Below are positions 31,109 through 38,551 of a stretch of 64,000 nucleotides of DNA, one piece after another. The stretch is taken from assembly GCF_014648635.1 (NCBI RefSeq), contig NZ_BMRM01000004.1:186001-250000 (forward strand). The letters run 5' to 3'. Position 1 is the first letter of the stretch, and the number at the start of each line of letters is the position of its first letter. Origin of the DNA: Streptomyces cinerochromogenes. Its GTDB lineage: Bacteria > Actinomycetota > Actinomycetes > Streptomycetales > Streptomycetaceae. The notes beneath the pieces are model-generated. The model saw only the letters and a program-made list of their open reading frames with translations, was not told the DNA's origin and searched no databases. The position numbers and the translations under genes are program-made.

Positions 31109-31825
31109 GTGACGGAGGCAGCGGAGCTTCCCCCCGCGCCCGAGCAGGCGCGGGAAGTTTTTGGCGATCGCTTCGCCGATGCGGTGCGCTATGCGGAGCT
31201 GCTCGCCGAGGCGGGCGTGCAGCGGGGCCTGATCGGCCCGCGGGAAGTGCCCCGCCTGTGGGAGCGGCACCTGTTGAACTGTGCTGTGCTCTCCGAGGCC
31301 GTTCCGGAGGGGGTGACGGTCTGCGACGTCGGCTCCGGTGCCGGGCTGCCGGGCATCCCGCTGGCCCTGGTCCGCGACGACCTGAACATCACCCTGCTGG
31401 AGCCCCTGCTGCGGCGTACCAACTTCCTCAACGAGGTCGTGGAGCTGTTGGGCCTGGACCATGTGACCGTCGTGCGCGGCCGCGCCGAGGAGGTCATGGG
31501 CAAGCTGCCGCCGGTCCATGTGGTGACCGCCCGGGCCGTGGCCCCCCTGGACCGCCTGGCCACCTGGGGCATCCCGCTGCTGCGTCCGTACGGCGAGATG
31601 CTCGCGCTCAAGGGCGACACCGCCGAGGAGGAGCTGAAGGCCGCGGCCACCGCCCTCACCAAGCTGGGTGCCGTGGAGACGTCCATCCTGCATGTGGGTG
31701 AAGGCGTGGTGGACCCGCCGTCCACGGTCGTACGAGTCGAGGTCGGGGAGAGCCCGGGTGGTGTGCGCTTCGCCGCGAAGCGTGCCAAGGCCGCGCGGAC
31801 AGGACGGGCACGTCGGCGTCGCTGA
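31109..31825 (+). CDS. rsmG: 16S rRNA (guanine527-N7)-methyltransferase
   Basis: 238 residues from GTG at 31109, chosen because GGAAGGA lies 8 bases upstream. AdoMet-binding fold: [40 protein letters not shown] and [15 protein letters not shown], all RsmG signatures; basic C-terminal tail. It methylates G527 of 16S rRNA; loss gives low-level streptomycin resistance in Streptomyces. Followed by parAB. Confidence 0.95.
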   Translation: MTEAAELPPAPEQAREVFGDRFADAVRYAELLAEAGVQRGLIGPREVPRLWERHLLNCAVLSEAVPEGVTVCDVGSGAGLPGIPLALVRDDLNITLLEPLLRRTNFLNEVVELLGLDHVTVVRGRAEEVMGKLPPVHVVTARAVAPLDRLATWGIPLLRPYGEMLALKGDTAEEELKAAATALTKLGAVETSILHVGEGVVDPPSTVVRVEVGESPGGVRFAAKRAKAARTGRARRRR

Positions 31826-31918
31826 TCCGTCCTGACGACGAGACGTACTCCACACAAGCTGCCAAACCTGTGCGAGCCGGAGTGTCGCGAAGGCCCGGCC
31901 ACAGCCGCTGTGCATCGT

Positions 31919-31932
31919 GTTTCACGTGAAAC
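31919..31932. promoter_or_regulatory. parS: parS site 1, upstream of parA
   Basis: Perfect GTTTCACGTGAAAC, the ParB-binding site of Streptomyces, in the 301-base spacer before parA (31826-32126). A GTG in frame with parA overlaps it; its translation begins FHVKR and is probably not used. The spacer should also hold the parAB promoter(s), which I could not place confidently. Confidence 0.97.
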
Positions 31933-32126
31933 GTCGCTCACTGCTGCACGGCATCATCAGTCGTGGCCGCGCTGCGGCCGAACCTCGCGACCGGAAGCCT
32001 CTCGGATCACTCCGAGAGGACTCCGTCTCCCCGGAGACCCCGTCCCTCTCAAGGGGCACGGAGTTGTCCACAGAGGTGGATTTCTCCACAGAAGACCAGG
32101 CCTCACTGGTTCACGACCCCGAAGAC

Positions 32127-33200
32127 ATGGGAGGCTCTGTTCATTGCGAGCCTGAAGTCGAGGAGAGTGAATCCTTGCGGTCCGACGCCAACATCGCGGG
32201 ACCGATGACCGATCCGGTCCCCGGTCCCCGTACCGAGTCGATGGGGGCGGATGTTTCACGTGAAACACCGCCTCCGATGGACGACACTCCCATCGGTCGT
32301 GCGGCCCAACTGGCGGTAGAGGCTCTCGGCCGCGCCGGCGAAGGCCTGCCACGTCCGGAGCAGACCCGAATCATCGTGGTCGCCAACCAGAAGGGCGGCG
32401 TGGGCAAGACGACGACGACCGTCAACCTTGCCGCTTCGCTCGCTCTGCACGGTGGCCGGGTCCTGGTGATCGACCTCGACCCCCAGGGCAACGCATCCAC
32501 GGCCCTCGGGATCGACCACCACGCGGAAGTGCCTTCCATCTATGACGTGTTGGTCGAGAGCAGGCCGCTCGCCGAGGTCGTCCAGCCGGTTCCTGATGTG
32601 GAAGGCCTCTTCTGCGCCCCTGCGACCATCGATCTCGCCGGTGCGGAGATCGAGCTGGTGTCCCTGGTGGCCCGGGAGAGCCGGCTGCAGCGCGCCATCC
32701 AGGCGTACGAGCAGCCGTTGGACTACATCCTCATCGACTGCCCGCCCTCGCTCGGCCTGCTGACGGTCAACGCGCTCGTCGCGGGCGCCGAAGTCCTCAT
32801 CCCGATCCAGTGCGAGTACTACGCACTGGAGGGCTTGGGGCAGCTCCTGCGTAACGTCGACTTGGTACGGGGGCACCTCAACCCCACCCTGCATGTGTCG
32901 ACCATCCTGCTCACCATGTACGACGGCCGGACGCGTCTTGCTTCCCAGGTCGCGGAAGAGGTGCGCACCCACTTCGGTGACGAGGTGCTGCGGACGAGCA
33001 TTCCCCGCTCCGTCCGTATCTCCGAGGCGCCGAGTTACGGGCAGACGGTGCTGACTTACGATCCAGGATCGAGCGGCGCCCTCTCGTATCTTGAGGCGGC
33101 CCGAGAAATCGCGCTGAAGGGCATCGGCATCAGCTACGACGCGAGCCAGGCCCACATCGGCGCCCAGAAAGACCCGAGCATGGTGGAGGGGATCCAGTGA
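32127..33200 (+). CDS. parA: Chromosome-partitioning ATPase ParA
   Basis: 357 residues if started at ATG 32127; other in-frame starts are 31917, 32205, 32241 and 32277, and no ribosome site clearly decides. Catalytic core: deviant Walker A QKGGVGKTTTTVNLAASLA (Lys94), VLVIDLDPQGNASTALGI, ILIDCPPSLGLLTVNALVAG, and the C-terminal SVRISEAPSYGQTVLTYDPGS. It forms the ATP-dependent gradient that moves ParB-parS complexes into spores. The 120-residue N-terminal extension is unusual for ParA and contains a parS site in frame. Confidence 0.93.
   Translation: MGGSVHCEPEVEESESLRSDANIAGPMTDPVPGPRTESMGADVSRETPPPMDDTPIGRAAQLAVEALGRAGEGLPRPEQTRIIVVANQKGGVGKTTTTVNLAASLALHGGRVLVIDLDPQGNASTALGIDHHAEVPSIYDVLVESRPLAEVVQPVPDVEGLFCAPATIDLAGAEIELVSLVARESRLQRAIQAYEQPLDYILIDCPPSLGLLTVNALVAGAEVLIPIQCEYYALEGLGQLLRNVDLVRGHLNPTLHVSTILLTMYDGRTRLASQVAEEVRTHFGDEVLRTSIPRSVRISEAPSYGQTVLTYDPGSSGALSYLEAAREIALKGIGISYDASQAHIGAQKDPSMVEGIQ
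32253..32266. promoter_or_regulatory. parS: parS site 2, inside parA coding sequence
   Basis: Perfect GTTTCACGTGAAAC in the parA N-terminal extension; if translated it reads Val-Ser-Arg-Glu-Thr. If parA really starts at 32277 the site is instead upstream of the gene. Confidence 0.97.
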
Positions 33201-34297
33201 GCGATCGACGGAGGGGGCTGGGTCGTGGTCTCGGCGCACTGATCCCTGCTGCCCCGACCGAGAAGACCCCGGCTCCGGCGGCGATGGGGGGCGGAGCGTC
33301 CGCCTCCCCCGCGGCCGTGCCAGTGCTGACGACCGACCGTGGAGTGGCCGCGGCGAAGGTGGCCACCCTGCCGCCGGTGGCACAGGAGACCGAGGCGATC
33401 CAGGCAAGCCCGGCCGCCGAGGTGCCCGCGCCTCCCGTGGGGGCCCACTTCGCCGAGATCCCCCTCGACGCCATCACGCCGAACCCTCGCCAGCCGCGCG
33501 AGATCTTCGACGAGGACGCGCTGCAGGAACTGGTCACCTCCATCAAGGAGGTCGGTCTCCTGCAGCCCGTCGTGGTGCGGCAGCTGGGACCCGGCCGCTA
33601 TGAGCTGATCATGGGCGAGCGCCGCTGGCGCGCCTGCCGCGAGGCCGGGCTGGAGGCCATCCCGGCCATCGTCCGGGCCACGGACGACGAGAAGCTCCTC
33701 CTGGACGCGTTGCTGGAGAACCTGCACCGCGCGCAGCTGAACCCGATCGAAGAGGCCGCTGCCTACGATCAGCTGCTGAAGGACTTCAACTGCACCCATG
33801 ACCAGCTGGCCGACCGGATCGGGCGTTCCCGTCCGCAGGTCTCCAACACCCTGCGGCTGCTGAAGCTCTCGCCGACCGTCCAGAAGCGGGTGGCCGCCGG
33901 GGTGCTCTCGGCCGGCCATGCCCGGGCGCTGCTGGCCGTCGAGGACTCCGAGGAGCAGGACCGGCTGGCGCACCGGATCGTGGCCGAGGGGCTGTCGGTG
34001 CGGTCCGTGGAAGAGATCGTGACGCTGATGGGGTCGCGCCCCCAGAAGGCCTCGCGTTCCCGGGGTCCCCGGGCCGGTTCCGTGCCCTCTCCCGCGCTGA
34101 GCGAGCTGGCCACACGGCTCTCGGACCGCTTCGAGACGCGGGTGAAGGTCGAGCTGGGTCAGAAGAAGGGCAAGATCACCGTCGAGTTCGCCTCCGCGGA
34201 CGATCTCGAGAGGATCCTCAGCACGCTCGCCCCGGGCGAGAAGCTGGCCCTCCAGAAGAGCCTCCAGGAGAGCGCCGGCGAGGAGCCGCAGGACTGA
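33197..34297 (+). CDS. parB: Chromosome-partitioning protein ParB
   Basis: 366 residues from GTG at 33197, overlapping the parA stop (GTGA). N-terminal RRGLGRGLGALIP (ParA-interacting end), low-complexity linker, CTP-binding/ParB-Spo0J domain with IPLDAITPNPRQPREIF, GERRWRACREAGL and LLENLHRAQLNPIEEA, HTH (DQLADRIGRSRPQVSNTLRLL), and C-terminal dimerisation domain (RVKVELGQKKGKITVEFASADDLERIL). It binds parS and spreads as a CTP-dependent clamp. Same operon as parA. Confidence 0.97.
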   Translation: MSDRRRGLGRGLGALIPAAPTEKTPAPAAMGGGASASPAAVPVLTTDRGVAAAKVATLPPVAQETEAIQASPAAEVPAPPVGAHFAEIPLDAITPNPRQPREIFDEDALQELVTSIKEVGLLQPVVVRQLGPGRYELIMGERRWRACREAGLEAIPAIVRATDDEKLLLDALLENLHRAQLNPIEEAAAYDQLLKDFNCTHDQLADRIGRSRPQVSNTLRLLKLSPTVQKRVAAGVLSAGHARALLAVEDSEEQDRLAHRIVAEGLSVRSVEEIVTLMGSRPQKASRSRGPRAGSVPSPALSELATRLSDRFETRVKVELGQKKGKITVEFASADDLERILSTLAPGEKLALQKSLQESAGEEPQD

Positions 34298-34328
34298 CCC
34301 TCGGCCGGTGCCGCCCAGCCAGTCGGCG

Positions 34329-34371
34329 AGAGCGGACCGTGTCCGGTGTGTACCGGAACACGGTCCGCTCT
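34329..34371 (+). terminator. parAB terminator
   Basis: AGAGCGGACCGTGT-CCGGT pairs with ACCGG-AACACGGTCCGCTCT (one bulged base) around GTGT, followed by TTTGCTTTG. It lies 31 bases past the parB stop. Confidence 0.7.
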
Positions 34372-34506
34372 TTGCTTTGAGGCGGTATCGAGTGAATCGC
34401 ATCGTGGATACGATGCGATCAGATAGGGCACATCCATCGGACACCGTCTGCCCACTCGGACAGCCGTTCGCGATACGACGGGCGAAGGAAGCGAGGATCA
34501 GCCTTC

Positions 34507-35124
34507 ATGGGGCGTCGGCTCGTGCCGCTCACGCTGGACAACCTTCAGGACCTTCCCCATCGCTGCCGCTCATGTGTCTTCTGGGAACTGGACCCGGTCA
34601 GCGGCGAAGCAGCGGTGAAGGCGGGCACCTCCGCGCTGGAGAAGGAAGGCTGGATCTCCGCCGTCCTTCTGGACTGGGGATCGTGCGGCCGCGTGGTGTA
34701 CGTCGATGACGTACCGGTGGGCTTCGTCCTCTACGCTCCGCCGGCCTACGTCCCTCGCTCCACGGCGTTTCCCACGAGCCCGGTGTCGCCGGACGCCGTC
34801 CAGCTGATCACGGCCTTCATCATGCCGGGGTATCAGGGGCAGGGGCTGGGCCGGGTGCTGGTGCAGACGGTGGCCAAGGATCTGCTGCGCCGGGGCTTCA
34901 AGGCGATCGAGGCGTTCGGAGACGCCCGCTGGAAGGAGCCCGCCTGCGTGTTGCCCGCCGATCATCTGCTGGCCGTGGGCTTCAAGACGGTCCGCCAGCA
35001 TCCGGCGCATCCCCGGATGCGGCTGGAGCTGCGATCCACGCTCTCCTGGAAGGAAGACGTGGAGATGGCGCTCGACCGGCTCCTGGGGGCGGTCCAGAAG
35101 GAGCCGGCGCTGAGACCGCTGTAG
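34507..35124 (+). CDS. GNAT-family N-acetyltransferase
   Basis: 205 residues from ATG at 34507. Central acetyl-CoA-binding region LITAFIMPGYQGQGLGRVLVQTVAKDLLRRG contains the Q-G-x-G-L/A pyrophosphate loop; VYVDDVPVGFVLYAPPAYVPR precedes it. The N-terminus has two Cys in RCRSCVFWELD. Conserved between parB and trxA in Streptomyces as far as I recall. Acceptor unknown (protein or small amine). Confidence 0.88.
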   Translation: MGRRLVPLTLDNLQDLPHRCRSCVFWELDPVSGEAAVKAGTSALEKEGWISAVLLDWGSCGRVVYVDDVPVGFVLYAPPAYVPRSTAFPTSPVSPDAVQLITAFIMPGYQGQGLGRVLVQTVAKDLLRRGFKAIEAFGDARWKEPACVLPADHLLAVGFKTVRQHPAHPRMRLELRSTLSWKEDVEMALDRLLGAVQKEPALRPL

Positions 35125-35135
35125 TCCGTTCTATG

Positions 35136-35170
35136 CGAATGGGCCAACCCCGTCGGGGTTGGCCCATTCG
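35136..35170. terminator. Convergent terminator between GNAT and trxA
   Basis: Perfect 16-bp stem (35136-35151 with 35155-35170) around the 3-base loop GTC. It serves both converging genes and abuts a parS site, leaving one base between them. Confidence 0.8.
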
Positions 35171-35171
35171 T

Positions 35172-35185
35172 GTTTCACGTGAAAC
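35172..35185. promoter_or_regulatory. parS: parS site 3, between GNAT and trxA terminator and trxA
   Basis: Perfect GTTTCACGTGAAAC in the convergent intergenic space, ending one base before the trxA stop codon. Confidence 0.97.
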
Positions 35186-35186
35186 G

Positions 35187-35519
35187 TCACTGCGTGATGA
35201 ACTCTTCAAGGTCACGGAGAAGCGCGGCCTTCGGCTTGGCGCCGACGATGGTCTTGGTGACCTCGCCACCCTGGTAGACGTTCAGGGTCGGGATGGACAT
35301 GACGCCGTACTTCGCGGCCGTGCCCGGGTTCTCGTCGATGTTCAGCTTGACGATCTCGATCTTGTCGCCGTGCTCGGCAGCGATCGCCTCCAGGGACGGA
35401 GCGATCTGGCGGCACGGGCCGCACCACTCCGCCCAGAAGTCCACGAGGACGGGCTTGTCGTTCTTGAGGACTTCCTGATCGAAGGAGTCGTCGGTCACAA
35501 TCTTCAGGTTGCCGGCCAC
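35187..35519 (-). CDS. trxA: Thioredoxin
   Basis: 110 residues from GTG at 35519, with AAGGAG upstream. Redox motif WCGPC (Cys33, Cys36) in PVLVDFWAEWCGPCRQIAP, cis-Pro loop MSIPTLNVYQGGEV, and a normal thioredoxin length. It is reduced by the thioredoxin reductase encoded 50 bases upstream and cotranscribed from a probable SigR promoter. Confidence 0.97.
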   Translation of the reverse strand: MAGNLKIVTDDSFDQEVLKNDKPVLVDFWAEWCGPCRQIAPSLEAIAAEHGDKIEIVKLNIDENPGTAAKYGVMSIPTLNVYQGGEVTKTIVGAKPKAALLRDLEEFITQ

Positions 35520-35569
35520 GGGTGGCTCCTTACCTTGGTCGTGCGGTGGGGCGGAGGGGAAGTGGAAGG

Positions 35570-36538
35570 TCAGACGGCGGTCTTCTCGGGTTCCGCCTGG
35601 TCCTCGTCGGCGAGGGCGGCGAGGAAGCGCTCGGCGTCCAGAGCGGCGGAACAGCCGGTACCGGCCGCCGTGATCGCCTGACGGTAGGTGTGGTCGACCA
35701 CGTCACCGGCGGCGAAGACACCGGCCACGTTGGTGCGGGTGGACGGGGAGTCGACCTTCAGGTAGCCCTCCTCGTCCAGGTCCAGCTGGCCCTTGAACAG
35801 CTCGGTGCGCGGGTCGTGGCCGATCGCGATGAACAGACCCGTCACAGGCAGTTCGGACAGCTCGCCGGTCTTGACGTTGCGCAGCTTCAGGCCGGAGAGC
35901 TTCTGGTCGCCCTGGACCTCGGCGACCTCGCTGTCCCAGATGAACTTGATCTTCGGGTCGGCGAAGGCCCGCTCCTGCATCGCCTTGGAGGCGCGCAGGG
36001 TGTCCCGGCGGTGGACGATCGTCACGGACTTGGCGAACCGCGAGAGGAAGGTGGCCTCCTCCATCGCGGTGTCACCGCCGCCGATCACGGCGATGTCGTG
36101 CTCCTTGAAGAAGAACCCGTCACAGGTGGCGCACCAGGAGACGCCACGGCCGGAGAGCGCGTCCTCGTTGGGCAGGCCCAGCTTGCGGTGCTGGGAGCCG
36201 GTGGTGACGATGACCGCCTTCGCCCGGTGGACCGTGCCGGCGGTGTCGGTGACGGTCTTGATCTCACCGGTCAGGTCGACGGAGACGATGTCGTCCGGAA
36301 CCAGCTCGGCACCGAAGCGTTCGGCCTGGGCACGCATGTTGTCCATGAGCTCGGGGCCCATGATGCCGTCGCGGAAGCCCGGGAAGTTCTCGACCTCGGT
36401 GGTGTTCATCAGCGCACCACCCGCGGTGACGGCGCCTTCGAACACCAGGGGCTTCAGCGACGCACGGGCGGTGTAGAGCGCCGCCGTGTAGCCTGCGGGC
36501 CCGGAGCCGATGATGATCACGTTACGGACGTCGCTCAC
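35570..36538 (-). CDS. trxB: Thioredoxin reductase
   Basis: 322 residues from GTG at 36538, with GAGGAA upstream. FAD-binding [10 protein letters not shown] (11-20), redox-active CATC (Cys136, Cys139), NADPH-binding [10 protein letters not shown], and [24 protein letters not shown] at the C-terminal FAD contact. Standard low-molecular-weight form. It transfers NADPH electrons to thioredoxin. Confidence 0.97.
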   Translation of the reverse strand: MSDVRNVIIIGSGPAGYTAALYTARASLKPLVFEGAVTAGGALMNTTEVENFPGFRDGIMGPELMDNMRAQAERFGAELVPDDIVSVDLTGEIKTVTDTAGTVHRAKAVIVTTGSQHRKLGLPNEDALSGRGVSWCATCDGFFFKEHDIAVIGGGDTAMEEATFLSRFAKSVTIVHRRDTLRASKAMQERAFADPKIKFIWDSEVAEVQGDQKLSGLKLRNVKTGELSELPVTGLFIAIGHDPRTELFKGQLDLDEEGYLKVDSPSTRTNVAGVFAAGDVVDHTYRQAITAAGTGCSAALDAERFLAALADEDQAEPEKTAV

Positions 36539-36609
36539 GGCTTGATTCCTCGTCTCTGGTCTGCGTCAGTCGACCGGTGGGAGCCCCTTTCGGGACTCTC
36601 ACCCCACCC

Positions 36610-36636
36610 AACGGATCCTACGGGGCGCGCATTCCC
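36610..36636 (-). promoter_or_regulatory. SigR-type promoter of trxBA
   Basis: On the minus strand GGGAAT (36631-36636) and GTT (36610-36612) are separated by exactly 18 bases. This matches the SigR (disulphide-stress sigma) consensus GGGAAT-N18-GTT known from Streptomyces trxBA. It lies 72 bases before the trxB start. Confidence 0.75.
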
Positions 36637-36695
36637 GGTGTGTCCGGGCACACGCGTGCCTGGGGGCGACCGACCGAAGAAGTGTTCCAGCGGCC

Positions 36696-37658
36696 TCAGG
36701 GACGTGCGACGGACTGCTTCAGAAGAACCTTGCCGGCGGAGGCGTTCTCCTGGCGTACGCAGGCCGCGTCGACCACATAGGCGGTGACCCGCTTGCTGTC
36801 CTGGGTGTCGGCCACGACGACGAGGTAGGCGGCCTTGCCCCCGTACGTTCCCGTCTTGGCGCCCAGGACGTCAGCGCTCTGGTGGAGCGCTTGCCGGACG
36901 CAGTCGGGGACAGGGACCGCGGTCTGGATCAACGTGTTCGGACCCTCGGTCGAGGGCGTCTCCGATGCGCCGCCGGCGTTGAGGCGGGGCTTCTCGCTGC
37001 CCTGCGGCAATTCCTTCTTGGTGGCGAGGAGTACCTGCGCCTGGTGCTGCACGCTGTCGCCGGAGAAGGTCTCGGCGGAAGGGGTCGGGGTCCCGTGGGC
37101 CGTCGTGTGGTCGCCGTTGCCGCCCAGGGAGGTCAGAACCAGGCTTCCGGTGCCGAGCACTGCCGCGGTGAGGACCGCACCCAGGACGAACCGGCCGCGG
37201 CGCCGTCCTCGCTTGGCTTCTTTGCGTCCGGGCCCGGTCGCCGCGCGTGGACGGCCTGCCGGGCGGTCAGCGGCGGGCTCGATGGTGTGCTCGACCGCGT
37301 GTTCAGTGGCGCGTCCAGCGGCGGGTTCAGTGGCGCGCCCAGCGGTGGGCTCAGTGTGGGGCGATGTTTCACGTGAAACACGGTCTGAGGCGTCCTCGTC
37401 GGCGAACGCCGGCAGCGCTTCAGCGGCGAGCGCGGCGTCGATGCGCGCGGCCACATCGGCCGGCATGGTTTCCAGCTGCGGCACGGAGCCCAGCAGGTCC
37501 CGGATCTCCTCCAGCGAGGCATACACGTCCGCGCACGGCTCGCACGCGTGCAGATGTCGCTGTATGTCCGTGCTGCGGTCCGGCGCCAGCAGGCCCTCGG
37601 TGAGGTCGGAGATCTCCGCGACGTCCGGGTGCCCGGCCGTGTCTGTCGTGGAAGTCAC
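36696..37658 (-). CDS. Zinc-type anti-sigma factor partner of SigM
   Basis: 320 residues from GTG at 37658, which overlaps the sigM stop as GTGA; this decides the start. The ZAS zinc motif HLHACEPC (His35, Cys39, Cys42) lies in a domain resembling RsrA/RsmA-type anti-sigma factors. A repetitive EPTAGRATEPAAGRATE-like linker and a basic patch lead to a membrane helix (FVLGAVLTAAVLGTGSLVLTSL), leaving about 130 residues outside the cell as a possible sensor. It contains a parS site in frame. Confidence 0.87.
   Translation of the reverse strand: MTSTTDTAGHPDVAEISDLTEGLLAPDRSTDIQRHLHACEPCADVYASLEEIRDLLGSVPQLETMPADVAARIDAALAAEALPAFADEDASDRVSRETSPHTEPTAGRATEPAAGRATEHAVEHTIEPAADRPAGRPRAATGPGRKEAKRGRRRGRFVLGAVLTAAVLGTGSLVLTSLGGNGDHTTAHGTPTPSAETFSGDSVQHQAQVLLATKKELPQGSEKPRLNAGGASETPSTEGPNTLIQTAVPVPDCVRQALHQSADVLGAKTGTYGGKAAYLVVVADTQDSKRVTAYVVDAACVRQENASAGKVLLKQSVARP
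37366..37379. promoter_or_regulatory. parS: parS site 4, inside the anti-sigma gene
   Basis: Perfect GTTTCACGTGAAAC; on the coding strand it reads Val-Ser-Arg-Glu-Thr in the linker after the zinc domain. Confidence 0.97.
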
Positions 37659-38377
37659 GCTCGCCCACCTCCGCCCTTCACTACCGCTGAATCGCTCGGT
37701 CCCGCTTCTTCGGGGCGCCCGCTGGGTGACCCCGTTGCCGGTGGGACGGGTGACCCCCGTCTGCGGTTCCGTCCCGGCCCGGTTTCTTTCCCGGCCCCGT
37801 TCCCGTCCGATCGCGGGCTCGCGGCGCCTTCGGGCCGTAGATGCGTGAGCAGGGGAAGCAGCTTGGCCCGGCCCCGGGCGCACCGGCTCTTCACGGTCCC
37901 CGTCGGCACGTCCAGGATCCGCGCGGCCTCCGCCACGGGATAGCCCTGCATGTCGACCAGGATCAGAGCGGCTCGCTGCTCCGGCGGGAGCGTGCCGAGT
38001 GCTTCCAGGAGCTGGCGGTGCACGTCGTTCCGTTCGGCCGGCTCCGAGGCGGACTCGTACGGCTCCAGGAGTTGCTCCAGCCGCTCGGTGTCGTCGACCG
38101 GAGCCGTCTTGCGGGAGGCTGCCTTCCGTGCCCGGTCCAGGCAGGCGTTCACCGTGATCCGGTGCAGCCAGGTCGTGACAGCCGACTGGCCTCGGAAGGT
38201 GTGGGCGGCTCGGTAGGCCGAGACCAGGGCGTCCTGGACGGCGTCAGCGGCCTCCTCCCGGTCTCCCAGCGTCCGCAGGGCGACCGCCCAGAGCCGGTCC
38301 CGGTGCCGCCTGACGATCTCGCCGAAGGCTTCGGGGTCACCTTTCACGTGGCGGGCGAGCAGGTCCGCGTCCGTCAC
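37655..38377 (-). CDS. sigM: ECF sigma factor SigM
   Basis: 240 residues from GTG at 38377; no clear ribosome site, and an upstream TTG at 38473 is the alternative. Region 2: DPEAFGEIVRRHRDRLWAVALRTLGDREEAADAVQDALVSAYRAAHTFRG. Region 4: LGTLPPEQRAALILVDMQGYPVAEAARILDVPTGTVKSRCARGRAKL. The basic, Pro-rich C-terminus is extra. Name is inferred from synteny with mycobacterial murJ-sigM-rsmA-trxB. Stop overlaps the anti-sigma start. Confidence 0.9.
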   Translation of the reverse strand: MTDADLLARHVKGDPEAFGEIVRRHRDRLWAVALRTLGDREEAADAVQDALVSAYRAAHTFRGQSAVTTWLHRITVNACLDRARKAASRKTAPVDDTERLEQLLEPYESASEPAERNDVHRQLLEALGTLPPEQRAALILVDMQGYPVAEAARILDVPTGTVKSRCARGRAKLLPLLTHLRPEGAASPRSDGNGAGKETGPGRNRRRGSPVPPATGSPSGRPEEAGPSDSAVVKGGGGRA

Positions 38378-38497
38378 CTCGGTGTCGATGTGATCACCTC
38401 TCGCGCCCGGCCCTTCCCGCAACGGCAACAGTTTTTGCCGTCTCGTGAGGGCAGTCAAGGGCCTCTGATTCAACCGCTGGTCATATGACCCCTGATG

Positions 38498-38544
38498 AAA
38501 AGGGTGGGTTCCCTCTCCGTCCTGGAGAGGGAACCCACCCTTTT
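38498..38544 (-). terminator. Strong terminator of the murJ-pseudokinase operon
   Basis: A perfect 21-bp stem (38498-38518 with 38524-38544) around a 5-base loop, flanked by AAAA and TTTT. It lies 8 bases past the pseudokinase stop and insulates sigM. Confidence 0.85.
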
Positions 38545-38551
38545 CGGCGTC

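Noticed and set aside
31917-31964. parA starting at the GTG inside parS
   Set aside because: No ribosome site, and the start would force the parS sequence to encode the N-terminus. A later start is more plausible.
38345-38353. TTTCACGTG as a ninth parS in sigM
   Set aside because: Only one half of the palindrome is present.
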